Source: Multifurca ochricompacta
Lineage: Eukaryota > Basidiomycota > Agaricomycetes > Russulales > Russulaceae
Direction: 5' to 3'
Length of the DNA stretch: 64,000 nt
Assembly (NCBI GenBank): GCA_022496185.1
Contig: WTXG01000005.1
Location: 967,471-1,031,470 of the forward strand
Part shown: positions 1 through 10,916 of the stretch, piece after piece
Layout: every line of letters starts with the position of its first letter
Position numbering within the stretch: position 1 is the stretch's first letter
The notes under the pieces: model-generated
What the model saw: the letters and a program-made list of their open reading frames with translations, nothing else
What the model was told of the DNA's origin: nothing
Database searches by the model: none
Program-made: the position numbers and the translations under genes

Positions 1-268
1 TGACGCTCAACGGTGCATACCCACACTCTCGCTAAACCATCGGTGATCGCTTACTTGTTGTTTTTACCTCCCATTTCCACACCAGCTCTCTTTTCCATGA
101 TCGCATTTATTATCGTGACTGATTTGTTTCGAACCTCCCACCTCCCAGATTTTGCCTACACGCGACTTGGTACGAGAGCCTTTATCTTTTTTTTACTCCC
201 CCCTCTCCCCTGCTTTGTTTTTTTCTAGCTGACAGTATCTCATTTTTTTCTTTCTTCTCCCTTGACAG

Positions 269-408
269 GACCGGCGTGGTATATCAACATGTTGTCATGG
301 GTGTTCAGCTTTCTCATTGTATTTGGCGTCATCTGGACTGGCAAGGCAGCTGATCAGGGCCACAAGTGGGCTGCAGGCAACCGTGCTTATACTCGCATCG
401 CAGAGTGA
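269..408 (+). CDS. C-terminal exon of an unidentified membrane protein (partial)
   Basis: The last exon of a gene whose body lies left of the window. A pyrimidine-rich stretch ending in TTGACAG (about 262-268) is a good 3' splice site. The reading after it runs 46 codons to TGA at 406-408. It contains one hydrophobic segment (around WVFSFLIVFGVIW) followed by a hydrophilic tail ending RAYTRIAE, so a membrane protein with its last helix here. The preceding 1-260 looks like intron or earlier exon sequence and I cannot place an exon in it. I do not recognise the family. The next gene converges on it with only about 125 bp between stop codons. Confidence 0.55.
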
Positions 409-533
409 AAGGTACTGTGGCCTATTCCCTGCATTTATAACTTTTTTGCATCCGTCCCAAAGAACCTGCAAATTCGTGTAATATTTCTTTCCGATAGATC
501 GTATCCATATGTACATTTACGCTGTCGTCACTG

Positions 534-2639
534 TTATGAGTCTTCAGATGATGGATAATCAAATTGCTCATATAGCCGCAATGTCTCGTTCCAATCGCGC
601 TTTCGGCGTTGCCGCAGAGAGAAATACCCAGCTTTGCTTGCCCAGCGGCCAATCACTTGACCCTCGTCCTTCCTCCCATCCAGCGCAAAGTACCGCTCGG
701 GATCGGGTGGGAGGCCAAGTCCCAGCACTGCAAGGTGGATCACGCGACGGTGCAGATCCGCACGCGTGACACGCAGGCGTGAGAGTGTTGCGGGGTTGAC
801 GCGTAAGAGTCGTCCAAGCGCGACAAGCGCGCGAGCCGCTGACACGGCGTCTTCGAACCACCGAAGCGACATCCACATGAGCACGGGTACCGCCACCACC
901 GTCACGGGAAAGATATGTAAGGTAAGGAACAGTGCAGTGGCGTAAACGCACAGGCCAGAAACGAGACCGTAGATGAGTTTGTACTGTGCAATCTCATCCC
1001 ATGTGTCCCAGACGGGTCCGGTCTTCTTAAAGTTGTGTACCGCGTAGAAGGTCGTGGCTGCGATAGGGAGCCAGAGGACGAGACCGCCCAGCGAGATGAA
1101 GAGTAGAAAGGAGGCCCAAAAAAGGCGCAGCACCATACGATACACTATTACTGGGCGCGAGAGCGGACGGCGAATGCGATCGTCTCGAATTCGTAACCGA
1201 TGAAGTTCAGACTGATACGCCTGCCAGAAGTGGCCATTTATAACATGCGTCCAACAGAGACATATCGGCTTACTTGGAGATTCTCTTTGAGCCTAATAAT
1301 ATCTTCATCCTTCAGCTGGGTGCTCACTTCTGAGCTACATGGGCCCGTGCTGGAGGTGGGATCAGGGAAAAGATGGCCTGCCTTGAACGCCTCTAAAAAC
1401 GCCCTGGTCACCCGAACGTAATCACCGAGGCTCATTGCGGTGCCCAAAGGGGCGTATATAGGCGTCGCCATTTTTGCCGCCCGTATCAGACTCCAAGAGG
1501 GAGCGTCGAATGTTCCAACAGCTATCTGCCGATGCATCTGAGTCGTGACGAGTCGAATGTTATCGTAATTTACGGGTTCTAACAGCTCCGGGTTGTCCTG
1601 AAGAATGTTAGGGCATTATCTCAGTGGCGGCAACGATCATCGCACCTTCGGGCGGAAGGTAAACGGGGGGTGGAATGTGACCAATACATCCGAACGGAAA
1701 TGTTGTCGGTGCCTCAACGTTATAATGAGGTGGTGAGTAGAACTAGTTTTGATCGACCCCACTTACATATACGTGATAGAACACGTGAGAATGGAAATCT
1801 CGAAGTCGATATCGTTGCGGTTGCGAGACAGTATAGTTGACACAATGCGCGCGACTGTGTAGCCGTAAGTGAGTAAACGCGGAGCCAATTGAGCGCACGT
1901 ACCTCCTGTCTTCAGAGGGGCGATAGTAGGGTGATACCTACTGGCTCCTTCCGGGAATAGACACACAGCGCCGCCCATCTCCAATGTCTGGTGGCAGTAG
2001 ATGACTTGTAAGAAGTTCCACTGCGAATTGGAAAAGTTCGTACTCGAGTCAACTTTGCCATGCATGCGTCATTATTAGCCGTACCCTCGGCAAAATCCTT
2101 GCGCCTCTGGATGGGCACAGTCCCAGCGGCTTCGATGAGCCAGCTCGTCAATGTCTTTTTGCCAAACTGGGTTGATTTAGCTGTGAGATGCAGCATATTA
2201 CGTTTCTTCACAGAAGCTGTTGAGTACCATAGGACCATAGAAGATTAGGTATGCCAAAATTTGACGTACTTTTGACGGAATCGCGGTGACAAGGACTCTG
2301 AAAGGGGATCGACTCAAATAACGGGGATAGAGATGTTGTGAAAGCCATACAGAGCATCAGTTAACGAGTTGGTATGGTTGGCACAGACAATGCTGCGTTT
2401 TTTCGTGTGGGTCGAAGGACGAAACACGAAGGAGTATGGGTATAGCTGGCTTACCAAGGTCGTCCTGTCTGAGGAATGTTCTCCACGCCTTCCACGACAA
2501 TGGTGCCATAGAAAATCTTGAGAACAATCCTGAATAGTATCCTGACAGAAGGAAAGAGATAAATCTAATGTCTGTTCAAAATAGAGTGGAATCACCGTAT
2601 GAGAAAGTATGTCCATGGCACAGGTGACTCTGGAGGCAT
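534..2639 (-). CDS. Glycerol-3-phosphate/phospholipid acyltransferase, SCT1/GPT2-like
   Basis: PlsC-type acyltransferase, expected to acylate glycerol-3-phosphate (or a lysophospholipid) in the ER as the first step of glycerolipid synthesis. The ATG at 2639 gives MPPESPVPWTYFLIR, then spliced exons read FYGTIVVEGVENIP and the substrate-binding block CANHTNSLTDAL (the H...D catalytic motif). Next come KSTQFGKKTLTSW and the second catalytic block LFPEGASRYHPTIAPLKTG. The C-terminal exon (534-1145) carries two or three membrane segments and a polar tail, as in fungal Sct1/Gpt2. Several introns of about 50-65 nt separate the blocks. The frame changes by one base near 2065 (between the NND and HGK codons) without a splice site; see findings. 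Family assignment is firm. Exact substrate is inference. Confidence 0.82.
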
Positions 2640-2946
2640 GTAATATGCTCGATAGTATAGTAAAAGTAAGTAGTTAGTAGTTAGCGGTGTGGTAGAGAAA
2701 GGTGAGCGAGCGAAGGGGATAAAGGATTCGCAGCCAAAGATAATAATTACGAACACTGTGAGTAGAATTCGCTTCGTTGTTTATTCCATCGCCATGAACG
2801 TGCGCATGTAACCCGGGCTGAGGTGAGGGGGAAGAGGCAGGGGGAAGGGGGGGGGTGAAGGTGAGTATATGAGATTATGTCACATGACGGAGCAACGTGC
2901 TCGCTCTAACTGGTACCACCACACTACACACCCACACACAAACACA

Positions 2947-5900
2947 ATGTCTGTGTCTGTGTCCGATGGCTTAGATCTAGCTTTGTCAAAAATTCGACCA
3001 CATACTACTTCTTCACTTGAACATCAAAAAACACCCGCAACCTTGTTACATGCACTCGAAGCTACCTAGATGAGCGGAAAACTGAGAGATCCCCAACTGC
3101 GTACTTCGCGGCTTTACTTACTACCTTAGATGGCACTTTGCAAAAGGATTCGTCCCTTGCATTGGGTTTGGTGAGGGCGATATGCTTCCCGCAGAGCTAT
3201 ATCTTCTTGCCTTGATCGCACCTTTTGTTTCTCCACCGGTCATCCGCGGAAACCTTGACACCATTCTATCCCTCACATCGCCTCTTTTCCCATCTTTGAT
3301 GGCTCATGCTCCTCCTTTGCGATCACAAATAGGACTATACGGCTCGATTATAAAATCACTTGACCGATCCAGCTGGAAGTTCAGGGTGTCCGGCAGTCCT
3401 TTGCTTCTATTCTTCAGCTTTGTCTAGATTCTCGACCCAAAGTACGCAAACGAGCAGGCGAGGCTGTCAAAGACGTTTTGTCTTCCCCACCGGCCCCATT
3501 GATTCGGCATCCCTACAGTGACCGAGTCGCGGAGTGGGTAAAGTCAACGCTGGCTGATGTCTCTGCAAATCCTGTGGCTAGATCAAAGCACAATCGATCC
3601 AACATGGAGGCTGCTGAGGTCGCGCTGCATCTCCTTTCATTTTTGCGTCTCGTGATTGTGCAACTGCCTCCATCCGTAAGTGGTTACCTATGCTGGTTCT
3701 TCCTTGTAACCTTGCTTTTCCAGTCCCACTCTGTGATCGTCACCCTTCTTTTGACACTACCTCGTTTAGGAAATCATTATCTTTCGCAATGCGTGTATTC
3801 GATATTATCCGACCTTCTTTCCGCAACCATAAAAGGCGACGACTTAAATGTCGTCTCAGAGGTACCTCAGATCCTAAAAGCTGTCCTTCCTCTCCTCCGC
3901 CTAAAGCTGATGCAGCGAGTGCACCTGCTTGGCTTGAACTCCTCGGAAACGCTTTGCGTGCTTGTAAGGATGCCAACCCACAAGCATCCGCTGGCGAACT
4001 GGGGAAAGTGTGGAAGGCTGTCTGGGTGTTCTTGGAATCATCCGATGCGATCGTCAGAAAAGCTTCTTGCCGATCTCTCGCGCTTCTTGCTGAATGCTTT
4101 ACACCTGAATTTATAATTCCCGCCATGCAAGAACACAGTCAACCTGAGCCGAAGTCGGCACTCGGAAAGGTCGTTTCGCAGGCCGAAAAGGCATTCGAGT
4201 CGCTCGCATTCGCACGCTCTATGTCGGAACTCCTTTCCACGATTTCAGTGCTCATCGCGAACCTTCGTTATCGCGATGAGCCGGCAGGGCCGACCGCAGC
4301 CGAAGTCTTATTGCTCCCGTTAGTACAAAGGATCGGGAATATCAGAACAGAAAAAGTTTCGAGCATAAAGAAGCAGCTGATAAGGTTCTCAGCCAGGCTA
4401 TGGCGACAATGGGACCCGCAGTCCTGTTGAATGCATTGCCCCTCAACCTGGAGCCCACTGATCGGTTAGTTCACCTGAGATTCTGGCATACACTCACCAA
4501 TTACTCATATTTGATGCAACACTAGGCAAAGTGGTCGTGAGCCCCGCGCGTTCCTCTTGCCGCTGTTGGCACAACCACACCCCTCGCCGCTTGGTCATTT
4601 TGTGTCCTACTTTGTTCCTCTTTCCGAGCGTATGTTCAACCTTCAGCAAAAAGCTGAGTCAGAAGGCCGTCACTCCGAGGCGAAGGTGTGGAAGGTCTTG
4701 ATCGCTCAGGTCTGGGCAGGGCTTCCCGGCTACTGTTGGTCAAAAGCGGATACGCAAGAGGTAAGCCAAGCACTCGTGGAAAATTCGATCACTATCCTGT
4801 TCGTGATCTAACCCCGCCCACGTAGGCTTTAAGTCCCGCGTTCTCACAAATGCTTTCACAAATATTGTACACACAAGTTGAATTACGATCCTTTGTTTTG
4901 AGAGCATTGAAGATCCTTGTAGACTCCAACGTAATAATTACATCGCAAGACCAGTCCCTTTTGGAAAAACTCCCACCCGGGGTCCGCGCGGACAACATTT
5001 CTCAAGAACAGGCGGCGAAGAACGTCGATTTCCTGCGTAATCAGGCCGAGAGTTGGCTTGCGGTCCTATTTAACATGTTTGGAAGTGCTGATCGAGACAC
5101 CCGAGGAATGGTCGGAGAGGTAATTGCCCCCTGGCTGAGTATTGCAGGGGACTCCGTACGTTCTGCTGAGCCTGTATCATTCTTGTAACTCATCATGCCA
5201 GCAGGCTATCACTCAAGCGTACCACAAAGTGTCCGATCTTTTTGAACAGAACTTGAAAAAAAACCAGTTTGGTCGTGGCTTAACCGACACGGGCAATGTT
5301 GTTGCGATGGCCCAGGATCTCCTTGTTTTCATTTTACCCTATCTCTCGACCCAAGATGCAATCGGGTTGTTTGACATGATTATGTCCAAGGATGTGCTTG
5401 TCAATCAAGACAATGGCATACAAAAGCGGGGGTACAGAATTCTAGCAAGGTTAATCGAGGGTGGCAAACTGTCATTGGATGTCGAGTCTACGATCAGGCG
5501 GCTGGATGAACTGTCAGATGGTCTTTCCCCCGCTGCGAAAAAGGTGAACCTTGGGATTTTTGGCCTCATTTGGCGTGTGAATAACTTAGGCCCTAAATCA
5601 CTTTGCAGGATCGACTGCAACTATATGCGAATTTGATGCCTTCTATTCCTACTTCAGCTTTGCATATTATCCCATCGTTGATCCCAGAGGCCGTCCTCGG
5701 CACTAAGGAGCCTTCAGAGAAGGCTCGTAGTGCAGCATTTGAGCTAATCATTACGATGGGCAAGAAGATGGCAGAGGGCGGCATCGTGAAACGTGACTTG
5801 GTCGACGGTATGGAAGGGGATGGCGCAGATGAAGGTATGAACCTCTTCTCGATCAACCATTTGTGTGGTTAAATGGGGAGTGGGTCAGCCAAGGCAAACC

Positions 5901-7251
5901 TAGAAGAATACATCACCATGATTGCGGCTGGCTTAGCCGGTGCTACTCCTCACATGATCAGTGCAACCGTCACTGCCATCTCAAGACTCGTCTTCGAGTT
6001 CAAAGGTATCATGATCAACGCAGAATTTCAGCCAAACTGACTAGCGCCTTACTCCTTGGTAGATGTAATCGCTACAAGCATGCTCAATGAAATTTTCTCA
6101 CACTTCTTGTCTTCCTCTCCTCTGCCAACCGCGAGATTGTGAAGTCGACTTTAGGCTTCATAAAGTTGGCGGTTCATACGCTTTCGGAAGATCTGATACG
6201 CCCGCAGCTGCGGCAGCTCGTACCTGCCCTTCTTGTCTGGGCTCATGACCATAAGAATCATTTCAAGACGAAAGTCCAGCACATCTTCGAGCGCATGATT
6301 CGACGTTTCGGGTTTCAAGACGTGCACTCGTGTTCCAATGACGAGGAGGCGGCAAAGGTTCTTTTAAATATCAAAAAGCGCAAAGATCGCGCGAAAAGGA
6401 AAAAGTCATTCGCTAGCGGCGACGCCAACGAAGTTAGTGTTATGTCACTGCCACTCATATGATTGTCAATCACATAATCATAGGAACCTTCGAGGCCTAC
6501 TACAGGCGATGCGTTCGAAGACGTACTGTACGCCAGCGAAAGCGAACTTGGTGACAGCGACAAAAGTGACGAAGAAGTTGCTGGGACGACCAGGAAACGC
6601 AAGACTGAAACCTTCGCCACCCGTTTACGACTGGACGATGATGAACCTATGGATCTACTCTCAGGGGCGGCGTCTCGCGTCACGAGTATGTTGCCTATAC
6701 CTTTTTTGCGCTGTGCATGGGGTCATAAACCTTTCTTTACAGGTGCAAAGAGTAGTCGTCGGTCCAAACACAGACAAGATACCAGCCACTTTAAAACGGA
6801 TGAAGAAACAGGCAAGATGATCATCGACGACTCTGACCTCGAAGCAGGCGGTGCTGCCGAAGAGGACGTCGCTGGCACTGCGTATCAAGAGGCCATCACA
6901 TCGGTGGATGGTTTCACACGTCGACCAGGTGGCCGTGTCAAATTTAACAAAGATACAAAGAAGCGGCGACGGGAGGATGTGATTGACGATGATGTCGAGA
7001 TGGGCGAGACTGAGCCCGCGAGAACGGGCAAGAAGCGGAGTGAGGTGAAGCCTGGCCATGAGTTCAAGGCAAAGGTACAAATCAGAGTATGTAATTTTCT
7101 GAGGCACACGCTGACTGTCGCCGTTGCATAGAAGGCAGGGGGGGATCTCAAGAGGAAAGGTGGGGTTGACCCATATGCATACGTTTCTCTGAAACAGGCA
7201 GCAAAAAAGAGCAGTCGGCGGAATCGTCTTGGCGTGGCAGGAAAACGATGA
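2947..7251 (+). CDS. RRP12: RRP12-like ribosome biogenesis/export factor (frame broken in several places)
   Basis: HEAT-repeat protein of the RRP12/NUC173 family, needed for 18S rRNA maturation and nuclear export of pre-ribosomal subunits. The first ATG at 2947 gives a short leader, then SPTAYFAALLTTLDGTLQ, LPAELYLLALIAPFVSPPV and SILQLCLDSRPKVRKRAGE, all typical of the N-terminal RRP12 domain. Helical repeats continue to about 6400 (RQLVPALLVWAHDHKNHF), followed by an acidic and basic tail (KIKKRKDRAKRKKS, then DDDVEMGE) ending DPYAYVSLKQAAKK and a TGA at 7249-7251. This end is diagnostic of the family. About ten introns are visible. The frame slips by one base at about 3066, 3169, 3370, 3885-3896, 4351-4355 and 6102, none explained by introns. 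If real, the gene is dead; assembly deletions are more likely because protein-level conservation is intact on both sides of every break. Confidence 0.85.
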
Positions 7252-7520
7252 TTCCCCTGCGTCTCACAAGCTGACATGGAAAAAGCCACAAACGGAATGG
7301 GGAAATTGGAAAGATCGCTAGTCTTCACTGTACACATACTTATGATCTTGCAAGTGACGTCGCTGTTCTTTCACGAACGTGATGGGACAGGGCACATGCG
7401 TTCAAATATCTCGCATCGTTGAATTGTTTGGAACAGCTGGAAACAGTGACAGACAGAACGACATTACACGGATACAGATTTCTTCCCGTTAAACACCTCC
7501 ACTTGAGGGACATGGCATCG

Positions 7521-8525
7521 TCAACCATACAAAGTCTGGTCATGAGGGGTGCCGAAGAATCCTTGCTGCCAGCTTAGTGGTTGCCTCCACTCCTGCACCT
7601 CCAGTGAAAGTACCCTGGCCACAGCTGCCGCCATGAGCGACGCGTCAGACCTGTTGTCACCTTCGAGTACAAATTGGAGAAGTGCGGCAGTTGGTACGGC
7701 CCAACCTGCGGGGAGATTAGAGAGGATACGTCGCATGAGGCCACCGCCAGGGATGAAGGGGATCGGTCCTTCATTTTGTGAAGCACCGGGATGTTGAGCA
7801 ATAGGTGACGTATATTCCGGGATGGGGAGTTGGGAGATGGACGATAGTAACGAACCTTCCCAAGCAGGAGAGCTTGGTGGATGGATGTAGTAGATGGGTG
7901 TGCTGTGTGAGTGTAGTGGGTACCGATGTAAGTCACAGACAGGCGTTTGAAAATCACGCACGCCATCTGCGCATCCGTCCTATTGGTCATGTCTACGCCA
8001 GACAGAAAGAGGGCCGCAGAAAGGTTTGATTCCCTAACAAACTGCAGAAGGGCGTCGATGAACTCTTGTTTTTTCGACTGGGGTGGTCTGAGCCAAGGAG
8101 CGCTAGCTTCAATAGGACACAGCACACGCACAACTAATACCGGTGACCGCTGTTGAACGACCACGATCTCGCATCCCTCTCGACCCCATACTGCAACAAC
8201 TTGTCTGAACCACGAGAGCTTCAAGGGGGTGTTGTGGATCGCAGCTCACATTCAAGGGGTGTGGTAACCCCTTCTCTTCCATCTTCCCGCCCACCAACAA
8301 CGGGAACAAGGTCGCGAGGATCAAATATGCCAATTGCCCGAAGAGATAGAGAGGCTATCAACAAGTCAACGGCAAGCTGTGCAATATTTGCGGCAGATAC
8401 GACAGGCTGCCTTGCAAACGATGTGAGTGCCATTAGAAATTCTTAAACAACAAAGACATGACACCAACAACGACCAACGCCTTCTCGTGTAGATTGAAGG
8501 GTGTGATTGGGTAGTAAAAGGGCAT
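7521..8525 (-). CDS. Proteasome assembly chaperone 2 (PBA2/ADD66, PSMG2)
   Basis: Chaperone that with PBA1 guides alpha-ring assembly of the 20S proteasome. The start at 8525 gives MPFYYPITPFNLHEKALVVG. After a short intron comes the family block PVVSAANIAQLAVDLLIASL, aligning with the conserved P-x-V-S-x-x-N-x-x-Q-L motif of PSMG2. Downstream exons read WGREGCEIVVVQQRSPVL, ALFLSGVDMTNRTDAQM and ATPIYYIHPPSSP, and end with SLEVQEWRQPLSWQQGFFG near the C-terminus. Introns use donors GTGAGC and GTGCGT. No frame break is needed apart from a non-consensus first donor (GTCATG). Convergent with RRP12: the two stop codons are about 270 bp apart. Confidence 0.82.
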
Positions 8526-8584
8526 TATGGGGGAACTGAGAATATGTGTTGATGTGTGTGTAAGTTGTTGTAATAATCATGGGT

Positions 8585-8590
8585 CACGTG
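8585..8590. promoter_or_regulatory. CACGTG E-box upstream of PBA2
   Basis: Palindromic CACGTG about 60 bp upstream of the PBA2 ATG; on the coding strand it reads CACGTGA. The same heptamer occurs upstream of four other genes in the window. Binding by a Cbf1/bHLH-type factor is inference. Confidence 0.35.
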
Positions 8591-8681
8591 GATGTGGACA
8601 GAAATTGTCATTTCATTTCATTAAATTATTATAGTTAGTATGGTTTATGGTTTAAGTTTGCTAGTTCTCAGAGCAGAGCTC

Positions 8682-10032
8682 TCAGCAAGATGTTTTAGGC
8701 GCGAAGGGAAACTTGAGTTTTCCAGATGAATCATATATCCCGTATCCAGGTTCCTGGTTATCAGAGTAGATGTGCGCAAACCAACCGATGCCACCACCAC
8801 GACATTCTTCAGGTCTTCGCAGTGTTCGTCTAGAAGAGTGTAATATGCCTAAGGTACGAGGTCGGTTTAGGAATACTAGACCACTGGAAGAATGAAATAC
8901 TCACATGTTCGTTGAGGATGTCTGCAACGGCATTGGGGCTGTTAGGTTGGACGCCTTCTGAAACCACGGAGGGCCAGCCATTCTACGGAGATTTTGGCTA
9001 TAGGTACCATGCACATCGCGATAACGCGTACCTCATCAAAGTACATCTTCTTTCCCTTCCCGTGGTTGATAAACCAATTCAAGTCCCTGAGAACCAAAGG
9101 CCAAGCCATATCCCTGTGTAAGGTTGAGTGAAGACCCCCCAAAATCCAGGAGGAGACCTGCCTGTCGATGCGTCCTGAGCAAAAAATGGCAGCATGTGGA
9201 TATTAATAAAGTCAAGAGCGTCAAGTACATTCTGCGCTCCCCCATTCTCCTGATAACCGAATGCCAGCTCGCTCACTGTACTGGAATGCCTAGGCTAGAC
9301 AACTTCTGTTTGGCGGCCAACACCTGCGCGGCAAGGTCATCGGGTGACAAAACAGAATCGAACAATGGCTCAGAGCCAAATTGGACCCCGCGTGTGACAA
9401 ATTTGGCCTTTGGGTTTGAGTGAAGGGTTTCAAAAAGACTATCGCGCCGGCCAATCCACTGATTTGTGCCATCAAAGCCAAACTAGTCTCGAGATAAGGT
9501 TGAGGTCGAGTAATATCTAACTCGGTGGCTTACCCAGATAAGGGCGTGGACACCCAAGCCGTTATCCCAAGCCGCGGTGATGATGTCGTCATAGAACCCA
9601 CTGCGATCGCATGCGCCGTATAAGCGAACGTATCTTGAATGGAACGTGTTGCGAATATCCGCGAATTCCTTTTGGAGCTGTGAGAGGCTTTGACCTGTGC
9701 GTAAAGTAAGTCGATACAAACGACACGAAGATGACGAGCTCACAAGCAGTGACTTCGTAGCTAAAACCCAAGAAGGCAAACTCGCTGGTTGGGTCACACC
9801 ACCAGCCTTCGGTACTTGCTGGAACCTTAGAAGGCGTCTCAAAACCAATAGCAGGGAAGCAATGGGAGCCAGGCCCCGAGCTGGGATGTGGTACGGAAGT
9901 CGGCTTGGGCGCAGCGGGCGGGAGAGACTGAGTAACATTAAGATGGGGATCATTGTGGACCCGTGAATCAGGAGGAAAAGGAGAAGCTAACACCAGTACA
10001 ACTGGAAGGAAGGGCAGCAAGAAAAAGACCAT
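8682..10032 (-). CDS. Secreted glycoside hydrolase family 17 (beta-1,3-glucanase-like)
   Basis: Cell-wall glucanase/transglycosylase of the Bgl2/Scw type. The ATG at 10032 begins a clear signal peptide (MVFFLLPFLPVVLVLAS), followed by a Ser/Pro-rich linker of roughly 50 residues and the GH17 barrel: FAFLGFSYEVTAC, RYVRLYGACDRSGFYDDI, GVHALIWF. The acid/base Glu is in TRGVQFGSEPLFDSV. The nucleophile Glu is in YFDENGWPSVVSEGVQPNSP, a motif assembled across an intron between 8945 and 9035. The protein ends with IGWFAHIYSDNQEPGYGIYD and FAPKTSC (TGA at 8682-8684). Both catalytic residues are present, so it should be active, and I see no frame break. The protein is probably retained in or near the wall. 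Confidence 0.87.
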
Positions 10033-10916
10033 GATTTCTTTGGACGCAAAGCCAGCCCGAAAGACGTGAGCCCTTAGAGTTATAAGGGGGACACATTGCA
10101 CATATATATAACCAGACTGAAGCAAGTGATAGATTCAAAACAGGACTGAGAAGGGTGCACATGGGAGAATGCGCTAAATTGCCTAACGGCAGAGGGGCGA
10201 TTGGCGGGGCGGAAACGAAGCCATGCGGCCACGGGGAGACAATTTGGCATATGGTTAGAGCTACGAGGGTTCGCACGATGTACCCCCTCTGGAAGATCAG
10301 AACGCAAAGCGAGTTGATTTGGGGAGTGTAGACTCGAGTTTTGGGCGGGAAGTGCGACTTGAGTATAAGTATAGACATGCCATTGACGAAAGCTCGGGAG
10401 CAGTAAAAGATAGAGATGGAAAGGCCTTAAGATGTTGTACAGTGAGAAATGAGAAAGAAACCAAGGTGGACCAGCGAAGAACATACGCCGCCGGGAAGCT
10501 AAGCTTAATGGATTGACGTTGGCTGTCGCTCTCTTAACCTCACTCACCAAGTCGTCCAATCTCGTCTCATCGGGCATCGCGGAAAAGTGTTCGGAAGGTT
10601 CTGAGCGACTGCCACAAGCCTCCGCAGATAGATTCAAAACAAAAATAAGTGTCTCGTTAATTCGTTAGTTACTCGTTAGTTACTATAATACTACTATAAT
10701 AAGGAAGGTGGGTCGACTCCCAAAGGCGGATCCTTTAGGCGTGTGTCTTTTCCCACCTTACTCTCTCAACTGCATGTGGGAACGTAAAGAGATCTGCCGA
10801 CCTGCCGTAGGAAAAAAAGAACACAGGTTTCCCACATCAAACAGCGCTTCTGACAATTGAAGCAAGTTCATGTGGTCAGGTGGAGGTGTTCCATTCTGAA
10901 AGGACCGGTGCGTTAG
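10033..10916. other. Intergenic, promoter side of the GH17 gene
   Basis: About 880 bp between the GH17 start and the stop of the DUF4045-gelsolin gene. It holds a TATATATA tract at about 10103-10110 that could serve the GH17 promoter, and AT-rich direct repeats (GTTAGTTACT, CTATAATA) at 10660-10700. An open minus-strand frame of 185 codons (10080-10637) has no recognisable domain and I do not call it a gene. Confidence 0.4.

Noticed and set aside
10080..10637. 185-codon minus-strand frame upstream of GH17
   Set aside because: No domain or conserved motif, and the GH17 gene has its own ATG with signal peptide at 10032.
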